Positions 36,313 through 47,279 of a stretch of 64,000 nucleotides of DNA are shown one piece after another. Both the position numbers and the translations under genes were made by a program. The first letter of the stretch is position 1, and the number at the start of each line of letters is the position of its first letter. Under the pieces are notes generated by a model. It was not told where the DNA came from. It saw nothing but the letters and a program-made list of their open reading frames with translations, and made no database searches. Source of the stretch: Populus alba (Eukaryota; Streptophyta; Magnoliopsida; Malpighiales; Salicaceae); contig NC_133289.1 in the NCBI RefSeq assembly GCF_005239225.2, forward strand, positions 15,608,889 through 15,672,888, given 5' to 3'.

Positions 36313-37735
36313 AGTAAGTCATTTTATTTTTATTTAATGGTTTTTTTTGTTAACACTACTAAGCTCTATTCATTCTAAACTCTTAACTAGATTTTATTCA
36401 ATATATTTTAAAATCCCTCGTAAAATTTCAATTCGATCAGATGATCGAATTGAAAATTACATTCAATAACATAAATTAAATTGATCAAATTGTGATTTTT
36501 TATCAAATTTCTAAAATTTTTTAAAAATTTTGAAATTTTAACCCAAGTTAAAACATCATATTAAAGGGCTCCACGTAAATTTTCAGAATTTTTTAATAAC
36601 TTAATTGAGAATTATAATTTTTTTTTACATAAAACTAGTTAAAAAATATTGATAAAATCTTAACCTAGACTAAAACACACCCCAGCCTTCGCCCTGCCTC
36701 CACCTATGCTCAGTACCTTCATCAAGACCACCACCATCATTTTCACCGTCACTAGTCTGGTCAAGTTCCTGCAACTCTTCCTTGTACTTGACACTTTTAA
36801 TTCTTGTTTGCATCACCTTGCCTCTTGGATCATACCCTTTTAGCATGCTAACAACAACCTTCATGGTAGGCCTATTTTCAGGCTCACTTCGAACACACAA
36901 GGCAGCAACATTAATACTTTGCTTGAATTGGTTTTCATCAAAATTGCCTCTAAGTTTTGGATCAGCAAGTTCCTTGAACCTCCCTTTGGTTATCAAGAGA
37001 ATACCAAAGCTGTACACATCACAGCTCTCTGATACCTTACCCCAAATGGCATATTCAGGAGCTAGGTACCCTAAAGTTCCCTTGACAAGAGTGGTCATGT
37101 GGCTAACTCCTTCTGGGATTAGCTTCGCAAAACCAAAATCAGCAACAAGAGGCTCAAAATCTGAATCCAGAAGTACATTGCTTGCCTTTATGTCCCTATG
37201 AATGATGTGGGGTGTGACCTCATGGTGCAAGTACCTAATAAAATTGGAATGAATCATTTTGTAGAATTTTTTAATGGAACGGAATTTTATTTGGGTGCTC
37301 CAGCTAAAATGCTTCTATTTTTGGTGCAAAACAGAGAGGAGAGAATCTTGCTTTAAAATGAAAACTAGACTCGATTAAATCTTAATTAACATAGAAATCC
37401 TTGTCTTACTATTGTTACATGGGTCTAGTTCAAACAATATTTTACCAGGATTGATATATATGACAGGAATAAATATGAAACAATGTATTGCAAGCTTACG
37501 CGTACAGCAACCATTGACAAACATTTTTAATTTCTACAAAATCTGCACGTTATATCTGTGTAGAAATTCAATTCATTTGGCTATGTAAACGAGAGTCAGA
37601 TACAGGAACTTGGGAACTTACAGCAGGCCTTCTGCTGACCCAATGGCAATCTTCATCCTCTTCTTCCAATCTAGCTGAACGTCCCCAGCTAGATGACCAT
37701 GGAGATGAGACAGCAAGCTGAGGTTAGGCATGTAA

Positions 37736-38678
37736 TTATTATAGAATACTCTAAAAGGCATGGGGAAACTACTGTAGCTTCCCCTGGCCTTTTACATATA
37801 ACTAACTGTTTTTTTTTTTTTCATTTATGTTTTCCTATTTATTTTTTACGCCTAGGAGTTCTGTTTTTTTTTATTTCTTTTTTTTGTGTTTTTTTCTTTT
37901 AATGAATTTTTTTTATTTAATTTAGTTTGTTAATGTGATTTTTTTTTTATTTAGTTATCATATTTTCATGACACGGATCTCGGGTTTGACAAGTTAACTC
38001 GAATTTTTTTTTTCTTTTTAATCAATTTTTTTCATTTAGTTTAGTTTGTAAATTTTTTTTCATTTAACCCATCAATTTTTTTTTTCTATATAGTTATCAA
38101 ACTTTCATGACGCAAATCCCAAGTTTGACGGGTTAACCTGATTTGACGGGTTAACTCAGTTGATTCAGATTTTTTTTTTCTTTTTCCTCATTAGTAACAT
38201 GCTTATGTCTTTTGTTTGTTTTTGTTTTTTTATAATTAATTTTTTTTGTTTAGTAAGGTTGTTAATGTTTAATTTTTTTTCTATTTAGTTATCAAACTTT
38301 CACGACACGAATCCAAGGTTTAATGGGTTAATCCAGTTAATTCAGATTTTTTTTCTTCATTAGTTTTTTTCTTTCTATTGTTTTTTTTTCTTTTTAATTA
38401 ATTTATTTAATTATCACACTTTTATGACATGACCTTGCAGCTAGATTCACATTCAAGGCTATTGGGTCTGGTATTGGAGCTAGACCTACTAGGTCATGCA
38501 AGTTTAATATTATTATTAATATTATAAATATTATTTTTGGGTCAGGCGTTATAGCTAAACTCAAGATTCTTGGATATAGTTTTGCAGAAAGACCTAATAC
38601 TTTTAGATTTTAGTTTTTTTTTGATATTTTTTATACAAAAAAAATTAACCCGCAGCATCGCGCGGGTCATGTAACTAG
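37736..38678 (+). mobile_element. Non-autonomous Helitron inserted in a kinase exon
   Basis: The 3' end has a perfect 6-bp hairpin (ACCCGC 38648-38653, GCGGGT 38662-38667), then CATGTAA and the terminal CTAG, followed by host T. The 5' end begins TTATTATAGAATACTCTAAA, close to the usual TC..ATACTA-like start but with TT in place of TC. The flanking kinase codons rejoin as GA|T TAC with no base lost or duplicated: the site is host A/T with no target duplication, as expected for Helitrons. The 943-bp interior holds inverted satellite-like units and no protein. A degraded relative of the 3' end lies at 17808. Confidence 0.8.
37960..38420 (-). repeat. Satellite-like GTTAACYCG units inside the Helitron
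   Basis: Three units appear with ATTTAGTTATCA..(T/C)TTTCATGAC, CAAGTTTGACGGGTTAACC and T-runs. They are the reverse complement of the array at 33240-34520. The Helitron may have helped disperse this family. Confidence 0.65.
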
Positions 38679-39004
38679 TCATATACTATGAGCCGTTGAT
38701 TAGTGCCAGCACAATAGCCCCTAAGGCCTAACAAATTCTTGTGCCGAACCCTGCCAAGAACTTCAACTTCTACAGCAAATTCCATTTCGACTTTCGAATT
38801 CATTGCCTTCAACTTTTTCACCGCAATCTTCATTTTGAAGAGCAAAATTAGAATAGGTTCAAATAATGTCAGATCATTGTGACCAAAATAACATGTATAA
38901 ATGCTTATCCCACATAATTATGAGATAAAATGAAGAAAAGATAATTAATAATTACCTGAAGACCATCAGAAGTTCTACCCCAGTAGACACTTCCAAAGCC
39001 TTAA

Positions 39005-39424
39005 TATAGTTAATTTTTTTTTATTTAATTAGCAGGAAGTGAAAAATAATTAATAAATAAATGCTTTCACCACTTTTATTCTGACCCAAGTAGGATATCC
39101 TAAAAAATCAGATTTTATTTGACCTCATCGATCTTACGAGTCAACCGTTAATCTAGTCATTGATTTTTTTTACAAAAAAACATTGTTTTAATTTTAAAAA
39201 AAAAATGATTGACTCCCATTTACCCAAATTAATTTATCTAACTCAAGTTTTATGTAGCGTCAATCACAAATCAGGTTTAATAACTATACTTTTATTTTAT
39301 CATGTTTTTCTATAAACATTAGTAATCCAGATGAGGAGATGAGAGGAGATTTTAACATTTTAACTCCATGCAATCCATCAATTTAGTTATAAATGAAAGC
39401 AAATAGAAATTCAACTATTTATCA
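39005..39424. repeat. 414-bp direct repeat, copy 2
   Basis: Second copy of the unit at 34617-35030, same orientation, 4.39 kb away. It begins only a few bases after the truncated kinase exon and ends where CACTA-like subterminal repeats begin. Confidence 0.9.
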
Positions 39425-39426
39425 AC

Positions 39427-42010
39427 GGACTCATTTCATTGGTATATTCCACCAGACTCATTTCATTGGTATATATCGACTGAATTACAGACGAAATATA
39501 TAGAATTAAAAAAAAAAGTAGTTCAATAACATGGGAGTTTTTTTGAGTGATTTTATCGACGAACTTACCGAGGGATTCAATCTGAGATCTTTGTACAGTG
39601 ACATGATCAATTCACCGTTAGACTTACTGATAGAATGAGTTTGTCGGTATTTCCATCGATAAGAGTTAATATATAATCACTCTACCAACCCTCTCCTCTC
39701 TTATTTCTCCTTCTTCTTCTCCATCCCAACTCTCCCCTCCCAAATTGCAAACAACCACCCCACCCAAAATAAATCCCCCTCGTCTCAACACAAGTTATAT
39801 TTCTTTAAGTTTTGTGGTTAGAGCATCAGTGTTCTGATTTATTGTGGATTTTATCATTTTTATAAGTAAATCTATCTTTTTAATTTTAATATTTAAATGT
39901 CAATTTTTTTTAGTATACGTATTTTGTTAGTCTATGTGTATGTTTTATTGTTATTTCTCAAACAAAATTTTTGTATGAATGTATAATTTTGTACTTGTTA
40001 TGGTTTGTTTTAGATTTTGTAAAATTGTATTTGTTTGTAAATTATTGAAACTTTGTTGAATTACCGAATTACATGTGTTGTGGTGAAATAATTAATAGCT
40101 TGTTTAATGGGTCCGTTTTAATTTTTATAATGCTATTGTGGAGTTGTAATTTCCGTAAATTTATATGGACGTTGATAATTAATAACGAATATTTATGCGA
40201 AGTTTTAATTAGTTTGTTGGATAATCTAGAGGTAAACCAATATTTTTATAAATTTATTTACGTAACATAGTTAATTAATGCATGTTGTTGCTATGGTGTG
40301 AGAAAATCACGCGGAAACTAGGTAATATAAAAAACAATACAAGATTTTTTTGAAAAAAAATTATGTTTCAAAATATAATTTCTTGCTATGGAAGTAGGTT
40401 GCGTGATTTTTGGTATGAAGCACAAAAAAATGCAAAAAAAATGGCGAGAGATAATGGTCTTCAAGGCTGGAATGACGTGGTGGTTTAGAGGGATTTCAAA
40501 CCAATATACATCCCGGCAGATATATGGCCACTCTATCTTGAGCATGTGACGTTTGAATAGTTCACACGACGCTCACAGTTCGGTGCTGGCAACCAGAATC
40601 AGCCAATTCATGGCTCAGTCACAATGCACACCGGCAGCTCCGTTCCGTTTGCTACACATGCAAAACAGATAGTAAGATTAATTTAAATGAAATATATCGT
40701 TAAATTAATTTGTTGTTAATTAATTTTTTTTCATTATAGGCTACGTCTCTTGGACGTGAGCCGAGCCCAATGGAGCTGTTTGTTGAGACGCACGTGCAGA
40801 GTTAAGACCATCAAAAGTTGGCGCAATAGTTCATTGACAACCGTGCTCAACACTTTATGGTATATTTGTTCAACCATTTTATTTTGTAAGTTATTATTTT
40901 TATTGAATTGAATATGATGATTACATTTTTCATTTTCAGGAGACCTATAATAGCTGGTTGAGGGAGAGATATGGGGATAATCCTTCGACCCATCCATAAT
41001 TTGATCCGGATTTATGGATGGAGGTTGGATCGTTCGGTGGATCCGATAAAAATCAGGTTTACGGGCTCTCTAACACTACGGTCGAGAACTTGCGGGTGGC
41101 CCATAGTATCTCAACCATTGGGAGCTCTCAATCAGTATCGAGCACCCAAACTAAGGAGTTCGTGGCCTTGAAGCAACACACAGCTCAGCTCATCAAAAAA
41201 TACAACCACCTATCGGCGGAGTATACAGAACTCAAAGTGAATCATGAACAGCTTCGCGAAATAGTCATAAACATGGCATCACAGAGTAGTGATCCATGTG
41301 CGCCTCCTCTTTTTTGGTCGTATAACAACCAGCCTCCTCCTTATCCTTGTCCAGCTCCACCATTATGTTAATTTGTAATTAATATTTTTAATTTTAATAG
41401 TTAATTTAATATTTTTTTTAAAAAACACATTCAGTTTGTAATGAATATTATTTAACTTTTTTTTTGTTTTTGATGTTTAATAAAAAATTTATTTGCATAA
41501 TTGGTTTTTTTACTATTAATTTATATAATTTTATATTATGTATTCTAAATGATTTTTTTTTTTTAAAATTAAAAATACTCACCAAGGGTTTTACTGACGG
41601 ACTTTATCCGTCGGCATTTGACAAAGAGCAGGAAATGTCAATCTTAGCGAAGAATTTACATATGGAATTAATCCGTCGGTATTTTACAGTAGCTTGGTGG
41701 AAATTTTACAATCACCAAAGAGGTTACCGACGGAATAGTCTGTCTGTATTTCATACACTCACCGACAGAATAAATCCGTCGGTATATTTCAAGCAAGCAT
41801 TTTTTTTTTTGGCATGCAATTTCCGTCTGTAAAACCATCATAATTTTTTTTTGTTACCAACTAATGTAGTGATGAATAAGGTATTATCGACGAAAGGAAA
41901 GCCGACTGACGGTTTCCATCGGTGATGTCGTTGGTAAAAAAATTACCGACAAACTATGAATCACAAACCGATTGAATAGGTTCGTCGGTAAAACTGTGAA
42001 ATCTTGTAGT
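39427..42010 (+). mobile_element. CACTA (En/Spm) element A, partly degraded
   Basis: The right end reads AATCTTGTAGTG at 41999-42010, whose reverse complement is the CACTACAAGATT terminus of CACTA elements. Subterminal repeats of the form CCGACGGAATAA..CCGTCGGTA crowd 41580-42005 in both orientations, and weaker versions occupy 39427-39670. A pyrimidine-rich leader (39680-39760, CTCTCCTCTCTTATTTCTCC) precedes a Ptta-type protein relic. The left CACTA terminus and target duplication were not found, so the left boundary is approximate. Confidence 0.75.
40380..41371 (+). pseudogene. CACTA-encoded Ptta/En-Spm (Transposase_24-like) protein relic
   Basis: Segments read in shifting frames. GLQGWNDVVV is near 40460, and IYIPADIWPLYLEHVT near 40505. 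MELFVETHVQ at 40770 gives the E-F-x-x-TH signature. A 41018-41371 frame follows (YGLSNTTVENLRVAHSIS, a Gln/Lys-rich helix, and a Pro-rich end PPPYPCPAPP). This order is typical of plant Ptta/En-Spm proteins, which bind subterminal repeats. A spliced intron may separate 40660-40740 and 40880-40935 (both end in AG before coding). Stops such as TAG near 40558 show decay. The same protein appears again at 56640-57865. Confidence 0.7.
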
Positions 42011-42329
42011 GATAACCCATACAAAAAAATATTGTAAGGAGAAGATATTTAATAAAAATAGAATTCAGACAAGCACATAATTATATGTTATTTAACTGTG
42101 GTGAACTAAGACCTTTTATTTAGTAAATATAATACTTAACATGTCATTACTTTGATATCTCTTATACTATCATAAACTGATAGATTGTTGAATTTTTCAT
42201 AAGTAACATCATCAATTTTTACAGTTCCAAAACTTATAGCTAACTTAATCCCAAATCTTTCGATTACAAGATCAATAATTTTCTACGTGATATTTAGAAC
42301 ACATATAGGGATTGTTAAATTATTCTCAT
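42011..42329. other. Spacer between CACTA remnants, no gene seen
   Basis: AT-rich. It follows the GTAGTG terminus of element A and precedes the DUF4216-like relic. Confidence 0.35.
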
Positions 42330-42965
42330 CTCTTGGGATACTTAATTTCGTTACACATTTCTCATTAAATAAGTGTTACATTGAATTTACTAAGTCCGGG
42401 CCTTGAAAGAAAGGAGAAGTGCTATAATGGGTATTTTATTAATGAACATGTATTTCATACTAAAGAGTATGGTAAGGTAGAAAGATATATAATAGTAGGG
42501 TTTCTTTTAAGGGATCAAGTTTTAATGTGTTTGAAGTTGACTACCATGGAAAGTTAGAAGAGATCGTTGAATTGCAATATTATAAAGAGCAAAATAAAGT
42601 CTTTTTATTCAAATGTTATTAGTATGATACCATTGACAAATGAATCATAATAGATCTCTGTCATGGTTTGGTCGAAATTAATACAAAGGTTAGATTCAAC
42701 AACGTCGATGATGTCCTTATTTTCATCAAGCAATACCAAAAAATTTATTACACACCCACTCCTTCCTTTATAAAAGATAGTTCAAGAGTTGATTGGTTAT
42801 CCGTAGTGAAAACCAAACACAAGGGTCATGTCCAAATTGTTCAGGAAGGAAACAATAAATTAACTATAGGACATAATGTCTTTCAACTTGATGAGTTAAT
42901 TAATCTATATCGAGTTGTTTCGTCTAATGACTTAGAAGAAAATTCAATTTTTAAAGTTGCCTAGA
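42330..42965 (+). pseudogene. CACTA transposase C-terminal (DUF4216-like) relic
   Basis: Frame 42668-42964 (EINTKVRFNNVDDVLIFIKQ, then YYTPTPSFIKDSSRVDWLSV and a QLDELINLYRV..S.DLEENS tail) matches the C-terminal region of plant CACTA TNPD-type proteins. Upstream, out-of-frame pieces VDYHGKLEEIVELQYYKEQN-like and VFLFKCY are recognisable near 42535-42620. The gene upstream is absent. It marks an autonomous-type CACTA copy that once stood here. Confidence 0.7.
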
Positions 42966-43627
42966 ATAATTTTTTTTATTTTGATGTTGACGAGGTAAAT
43001 GATGTTAACCAGCAGACATATATAAGTTGATGAAAATGATAATAACAACAAAACCAACGTAAAAGATTGCAATTGAGATAACAAATATTAATTTTTCATT
43101 TTTTATTGAGAAAGTTGTCTGTAATATTTGGTGGGTTTCTAAAATTTTTTGATTAAATTAAAATTTTCAATTAGAATTAATAGACAAACACATCGATGAA
43201 AAAATATTGATATTTAATTTTTTGATGGGAAAGTCGTCAATAATTATTTGGGTATACTTAGGGGATCACAAACAAATTATGGTTGTCGGTATATTTCAGA
43301 GAGCATTGAAACTATTCACTTCTCCATGGCACTATTCATTGTATTCAATTCATATAGTATCACCAACAAATTAAGTTCATTAGTATATTCTAGAGAGCAA
43401 TGAAAATGTTAACTTTTCAATGTTACTTTTAATTATTATTCGTTACATATAGATTCACCGACATAATAAAAAATCATTAGTGCTATTTAGGGGCTGATGA
43501 AATTTTTCGATAAAATAAAATATTTCAACTAGATGTTACATATGGAAACACATATGAAAATATTAAAAAATATATTTAATAAAAGAATTGGAAAAAGCTC
43601 CAAATTAAAATAAAAGAATCCCTAAAA

Positions 43628-43632
43628 TCATA
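43628..43632. repeat. Target-site duplication TCATA, left
   Basis: TCATA directly precedes the 5' LTR and is repeated directly after the 3' LTR at 55587-55591. This proves a single insertion event for the LTR element. Confidence 0.95.
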
Positions 43633-45349
43633 TGATTAATACTTAAAAGTGCATGTTTATCAAGGTTTTATATCATCATTTTGCACTTGAAGTATCAATA
43701 ACTCCTTAACTAAAGCATGTTTTATAATAACAAGTTTGATATTATAAGATACCTTAATTTATGGTAAATGCTCATTTTAAATGCAGGACTATCACATAAA
43801 TAAAAGGATTGATTGATGAGTTTAAGCATTGAAAGTTAAAGGACAAAGAGATGGCCAAACTTAGAAAAGAGATGTCGGTGCAGTCCAAACCGGAACATTG
43901 CTCGGTAATTGGATCATATCTGGAGCTCTAGATTTCGGATTTAGGTCCACTTTATATGGATGGAAAGGTAAGACAAAGGCCTACAACTTTCATGAGGAGC
44001 CCAAGATTTGAAAAGGTCGTTTTGAAGTCCAAATTGAAGGAACAACGAAGAAGTCCGAAGCTGTCCTGCAGCCCAAACACTTTTAGTGTTCAGCCCATAT
44101 CTTGAGTTCTAGAAGTCCAAATGACCTCATCTTTTTTTTTGTTGGAAAGCTGAGACAATTTCCTAGAACATTCTTGAGGATTCTGGGCAAATTATGATGT
44201 TAGCAATGACGTCTTGATCAGACAAGAAGATAAGGATTGTTATCTAGTCAAGATGTGGCCACCCACTCATCAATTAGTCAACAAATCAATAGTTCCAAAT
44301 TTTGGCCTATAAAAGGAGGCACTTACCATGTATTGAGGCATCTTGGTGTTCAGATCAAGATCATGCTCTTGCTTTCTCTCTTTGTATTGCTTATGTCTTG
44401 CTTTCATTAATATCAAGTTTATGCACTTCATTTCCTTTCCTTTGTCTAGTTAACTTCTTTCTCATTTATGTTCTTGTCTTGCTCATTTATGTTTCTTTCT
44501 TTTATTATGTCTAGCTAAGTTAATTATGTCAAGGTGAAAAGGGTACACTAATGGTGTAAGAACAAGTATAATATAAACTTAACATGGACCTTAACGTTGG
44601 ATACTAACATGTTTTTATATTTGTTATCTTGTTCACTTTAATACTTTGCTTGTTAAATGGTTAATCTAGATTTATGTTGTATAACACTTGGTACAACAAA
44701 TACTTGGCACTTTCATAGCCCATACTGTATGGTTTAACCGACACCTGAGCTATGAAAGGAACTTGATTTGTTGTTAACATAAGTTATAATCATGAATGCC
44801 TGCCAACATTTACAAGTATTAGCTTTATTCGAATAAGATAATTAATGTAATCATGTTAACAATTTATAATCTGATTGGAACCTCCTTTATGTGTGGTTTC
44901 CAATTGAGTAATAAGAGTTTATATTATACTTGTTTGAAGTACCATTAGTGGATCCTCTAACCTTGACATTTGTTTTTATCATTGTTTAATCCTTACGTTA
45001 ATCTTTTATCTCAAAGTTCTCATTAATTTCTTCATCTTCTGTTATTATTATTATTATCATTGTTATTATTATTATTATTATTTACATTCTGTTTATATTA
45101 TATAATATATATCTTTGATCTTTTCATAAAGTCAGTATATAGGCTGGAAACCTGTGACCCGATCTTTAGATCATTCTCAGGTATAACAACGCCACGTACT
45201 GAGTATTATTATTGTTGTTGTTGTTGTTGTCTTGTTATTTATAATTTATACAATTAACCTCTCTGTGGTTCGACCCCGGTCTTGCCGGGTTATTTATTAC
45301 TTCGACACTCCTGCACTTGGGAAGAGACATCAAGCTTTTGGTCGTGTCA
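43633..45349 (+). repeat. 5' LTR of the Athila-type element
   Basis: It starts TGATTAATACTTAAAAGTGC and ends GGTCGTGTCA (TG...CA), 1717 bp. It is 70 bp shorter than the 3' LTR, almost entirely through one- to few-base deletions. It contains TATA and GTT-rich microsatellite segments. Confidence 0.95.
44308..44316 (+). promoter_or_regulatory. LTR TATA box (TATAAAAGG)
   Basis: TATAAAAGG within GGCCTATAAAAGGAGGC is the only strong TATA box in the LTR and recurs in the 3' LTR at 54486. It probably drives the genomic RNA, with the start about 30 bp downstream. Confidence 0.7.
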
Positions 45350-45354
45350 AGTTT

Positions 45355-45372
45355 TGGCGCCGTTGCCGGGAG
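45355..45372 (+). other. Primer-binding site, tRNA-Asp type
   Basis: TGGCGCCGTTGCCGGGAG lies 5 bp after the 5' LTR. It is nearly complementary to the 3' end of plant tRNA-Asp (site TGGCGCCGTTGCCGGGGA), the usual Athila primer, differing by one missing G or a swap at the end. Confidence 0.85.
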
Positions 45373-45577
45373 GTAAATTCTTGTATAAATTATAATATTT
45401 AATTTATTTTCTCTTTTCACTTTTCATTTTATCTATTTTTGTTTCCTTTGTTTTGTTTTGTTTCTTTTCTTCTATTTTCTTTTCTTGCTTTTATTCTCTT
45501 CTTACACGTGCATGAGAGTTTGGTCACGTACATTAAGTGGTAGACTTTGTAGGGTATCCTCATCATTTTCAGAAAAT

Positions 45578-47180
45578 ATGGCCGAAGAAGATAATCAATC
45601 ACTTCATAATGAGAATAATGAGAATAACCGTATGAGAACACTTAGAGACCACATGAATCCCACAAGAACAAGTGCACCCTCATGCATAGTTTTCCCTCCT
45701 GATGCATCTCATTTTAATTTTAAGCCAGGCATTATTCAACTTTTACCATCTTTTCATGGCTTAGACTTAGAAAATCCATACTTGCATTTAAGGGAATTTG
45801 AGGAGGTTTGTAATACCTATAATGACTCAAATTGTAGCATGAACACCATTCGATTAAAGCTTTTTCCTTTTTCATTAAAAGATAAAGCTAAAACATGGCT
45901 ACAAAATTTGAGACCGGGATCCATTCGTGCTTGGGATGAAATGCAACAACAATTTTTAAAGAAGTTTTTTCCATCTCACAGAACAAACTCTTTCAAAAGA
46001 CAAATCATCACTTTCACTCAAAAACCAGGAGAAACATTTTACCAATGTTGGGATAGGTATCGAGATTTGCTTAATACTTGCCCACATCATGGTTTTGAAA
46101 CATGGAGATTGGTTTCACATTTTTATGAAGGTTTAACACCTAGAGATAGGCAAATGGTTGAATTGATGTGCAATGAAACTTTTGAAGATAAAGACCCTAA
46201 TGAAGCAATGGAGTACCTAGACTTGCTAGCTGAAAATGCTCAAAATTGGGACACCACAGGTACTTATGAGGCACCAAGTAAAACTCAACCTCATACATCT
46301 AGTGGAGGTATGCACAACCTTAGGGAAGATCATGACCTCCAAGCAAAGTTTGCATCTTTAGCTAGAAAAGTCGAAGCACTTGAATTGAAAAAGAGTGGTC
46401 AATTAAAATTTGTTCAAGACATTGTGTGTCAAATCTGTGAAACCAAGGAACACTCAACAAATGATTGTCCAACTTTGCCTTCTTTCAAGGAATGCCTCCA
46501 TGAACAAGCCCATGCTTTAAACAGTTTCAAAGACCCAACCATAACCCATACTCACAAACATATAACCCTGGTTGGAGAAATCACCCAAATTTTAGTTGGA
46601 AGAGTGATAGCAACAATGCACAAACTTCACATCCACTGTTTCAAGCACACCATAATTTCCAAAATTCTCATGGATATGCACCTCCTTATGCTCCACCTCC
46701 TAGAAGAAATTTTGAGGAAACATTGCATGCATTCATTGAAAAGCAGGAGACAATCAACACTCAACTTGCTCAAAGCATGACAGATTTTAAAGATGCTCTT
46801 GCAAAATTAACATCTGCTCTCAGTTTCCAAGAGAAAGGTAAGTTTTCCATCTCAACCACAACAAAATCCAAAAGGGCAATACAATGCAAATGCAAGTGGT
46901 TCTGGAAGCCAAACACATGGATCAAGTCAAATCAGTCATAACTCTTCGTAGTGGTAAGGTTATTGAAAAACCCATTCTTGAACCTTGTGAGAAAGATGAT
47001 GAGTCTATCTCTGAGGGTAAGGAAGGGGTTGAACCTGAACATTGCAAAGAGAAGGCTGATTCCCCGCCAGCACTTCCATTTCCTCATGCCATGACCAAAC
47101 AAAGGAAAGTCAATCACAACTCTGAAATCTTTGAAACTTTCAAAACAGGTAAGGATCAATATACCTTTGTTGGATGCTAT
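45578..47180 (+). pseudogene. gag polyprotein with CCHC zinc knuckle (frameshifted)
   Basis: The open frame spans 45458-46780; ATG at 45578 (MAEEDNQ) is the likelier start because the upstream codons are hydrophobic leader-like translation. The Retrotrans_gag core covers about residues 45-215 of that start (LLPSFHGLDLENPYLHLREF, KTWLQNL, AWDEMQQQFLKKFFP, FETWRLVSHFYEGL). A zinc knuckle C-x2-C-x4-H-x4-C is at 46427-46468 (CQICETKEHSTNDC). Near 46530 the frame slips. The continuation (Pro-rich NHPNFSW region, then EKQETINTQLAQSM and VITLRSGKV) is found in the two other frames up to about 47180. It packages genomic RNA in virus-like particles. The slips are single-base and may be sequence errors. 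Confidence 0.9.
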
Positions 47181-47279
47181 TAAACAGGTTCCTTCCTATG
47201 CTAAATTTTTGAAAGATCTGTGCACTGTGAAGAGAAAATTGAATGTGAAAAAAGAAAGCCTTTTTAGCCGAACAAGTAA

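Larger units (their letters stand above)
36670..39001 (-). pseudogene. Broken receptor-like cytoplasmic kinase (At3g15890-like), Helitron-disrupted
   Basis: Read on the minus strand, the gene begins abruptly at 39001 inside the glycine-rich loop (GFGSVYWGRTSDGLQ). There is a donor near 38957, then an exon from 38827 (IAVKKLKAMNSKVEMEFAVE) that is interrupted at 38678/37736 by a Helitron and resumes to 37622. The next exon, 37234-36670, holds [29 protein letters not shown] and GTLGYLAPEYA. Removing the Helitron restores the frame exactly across RLIVYD/YMPNLS. Two further lesions exist. The 5' end, including the N-terminus, is missing and replaced by the 420-bp repeat at 39005. About 30 residues of subdomains X-XI are deleted in frame between FGILL and ITKGRF near 36990. 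The family is soluble Ser/Thr kinases. It cannot make an active kinase. Confidence 0.88.

Noticed and set aside
37734..38679. TA target duplication (Tc1/mariner-type) for the insertion in the kinase exon
   Set aside because: The terminal sequence matches Helitron hairpin-CTAG ends, no inverted terminal repeats are visible, and the frame is restored exactly without assuming a duplication.
45262..45290. Possible tRNA gene at GGTTCGACCCCGG
   Set aside because: The B-box-like phrase is part of the LTR and repeats in the 3' LTR. No cloverleaf arms flank it.
46932..47159. Minus-strand open frame within gag
   Set aside because: Antisense shadow of the gag C-terminal region.
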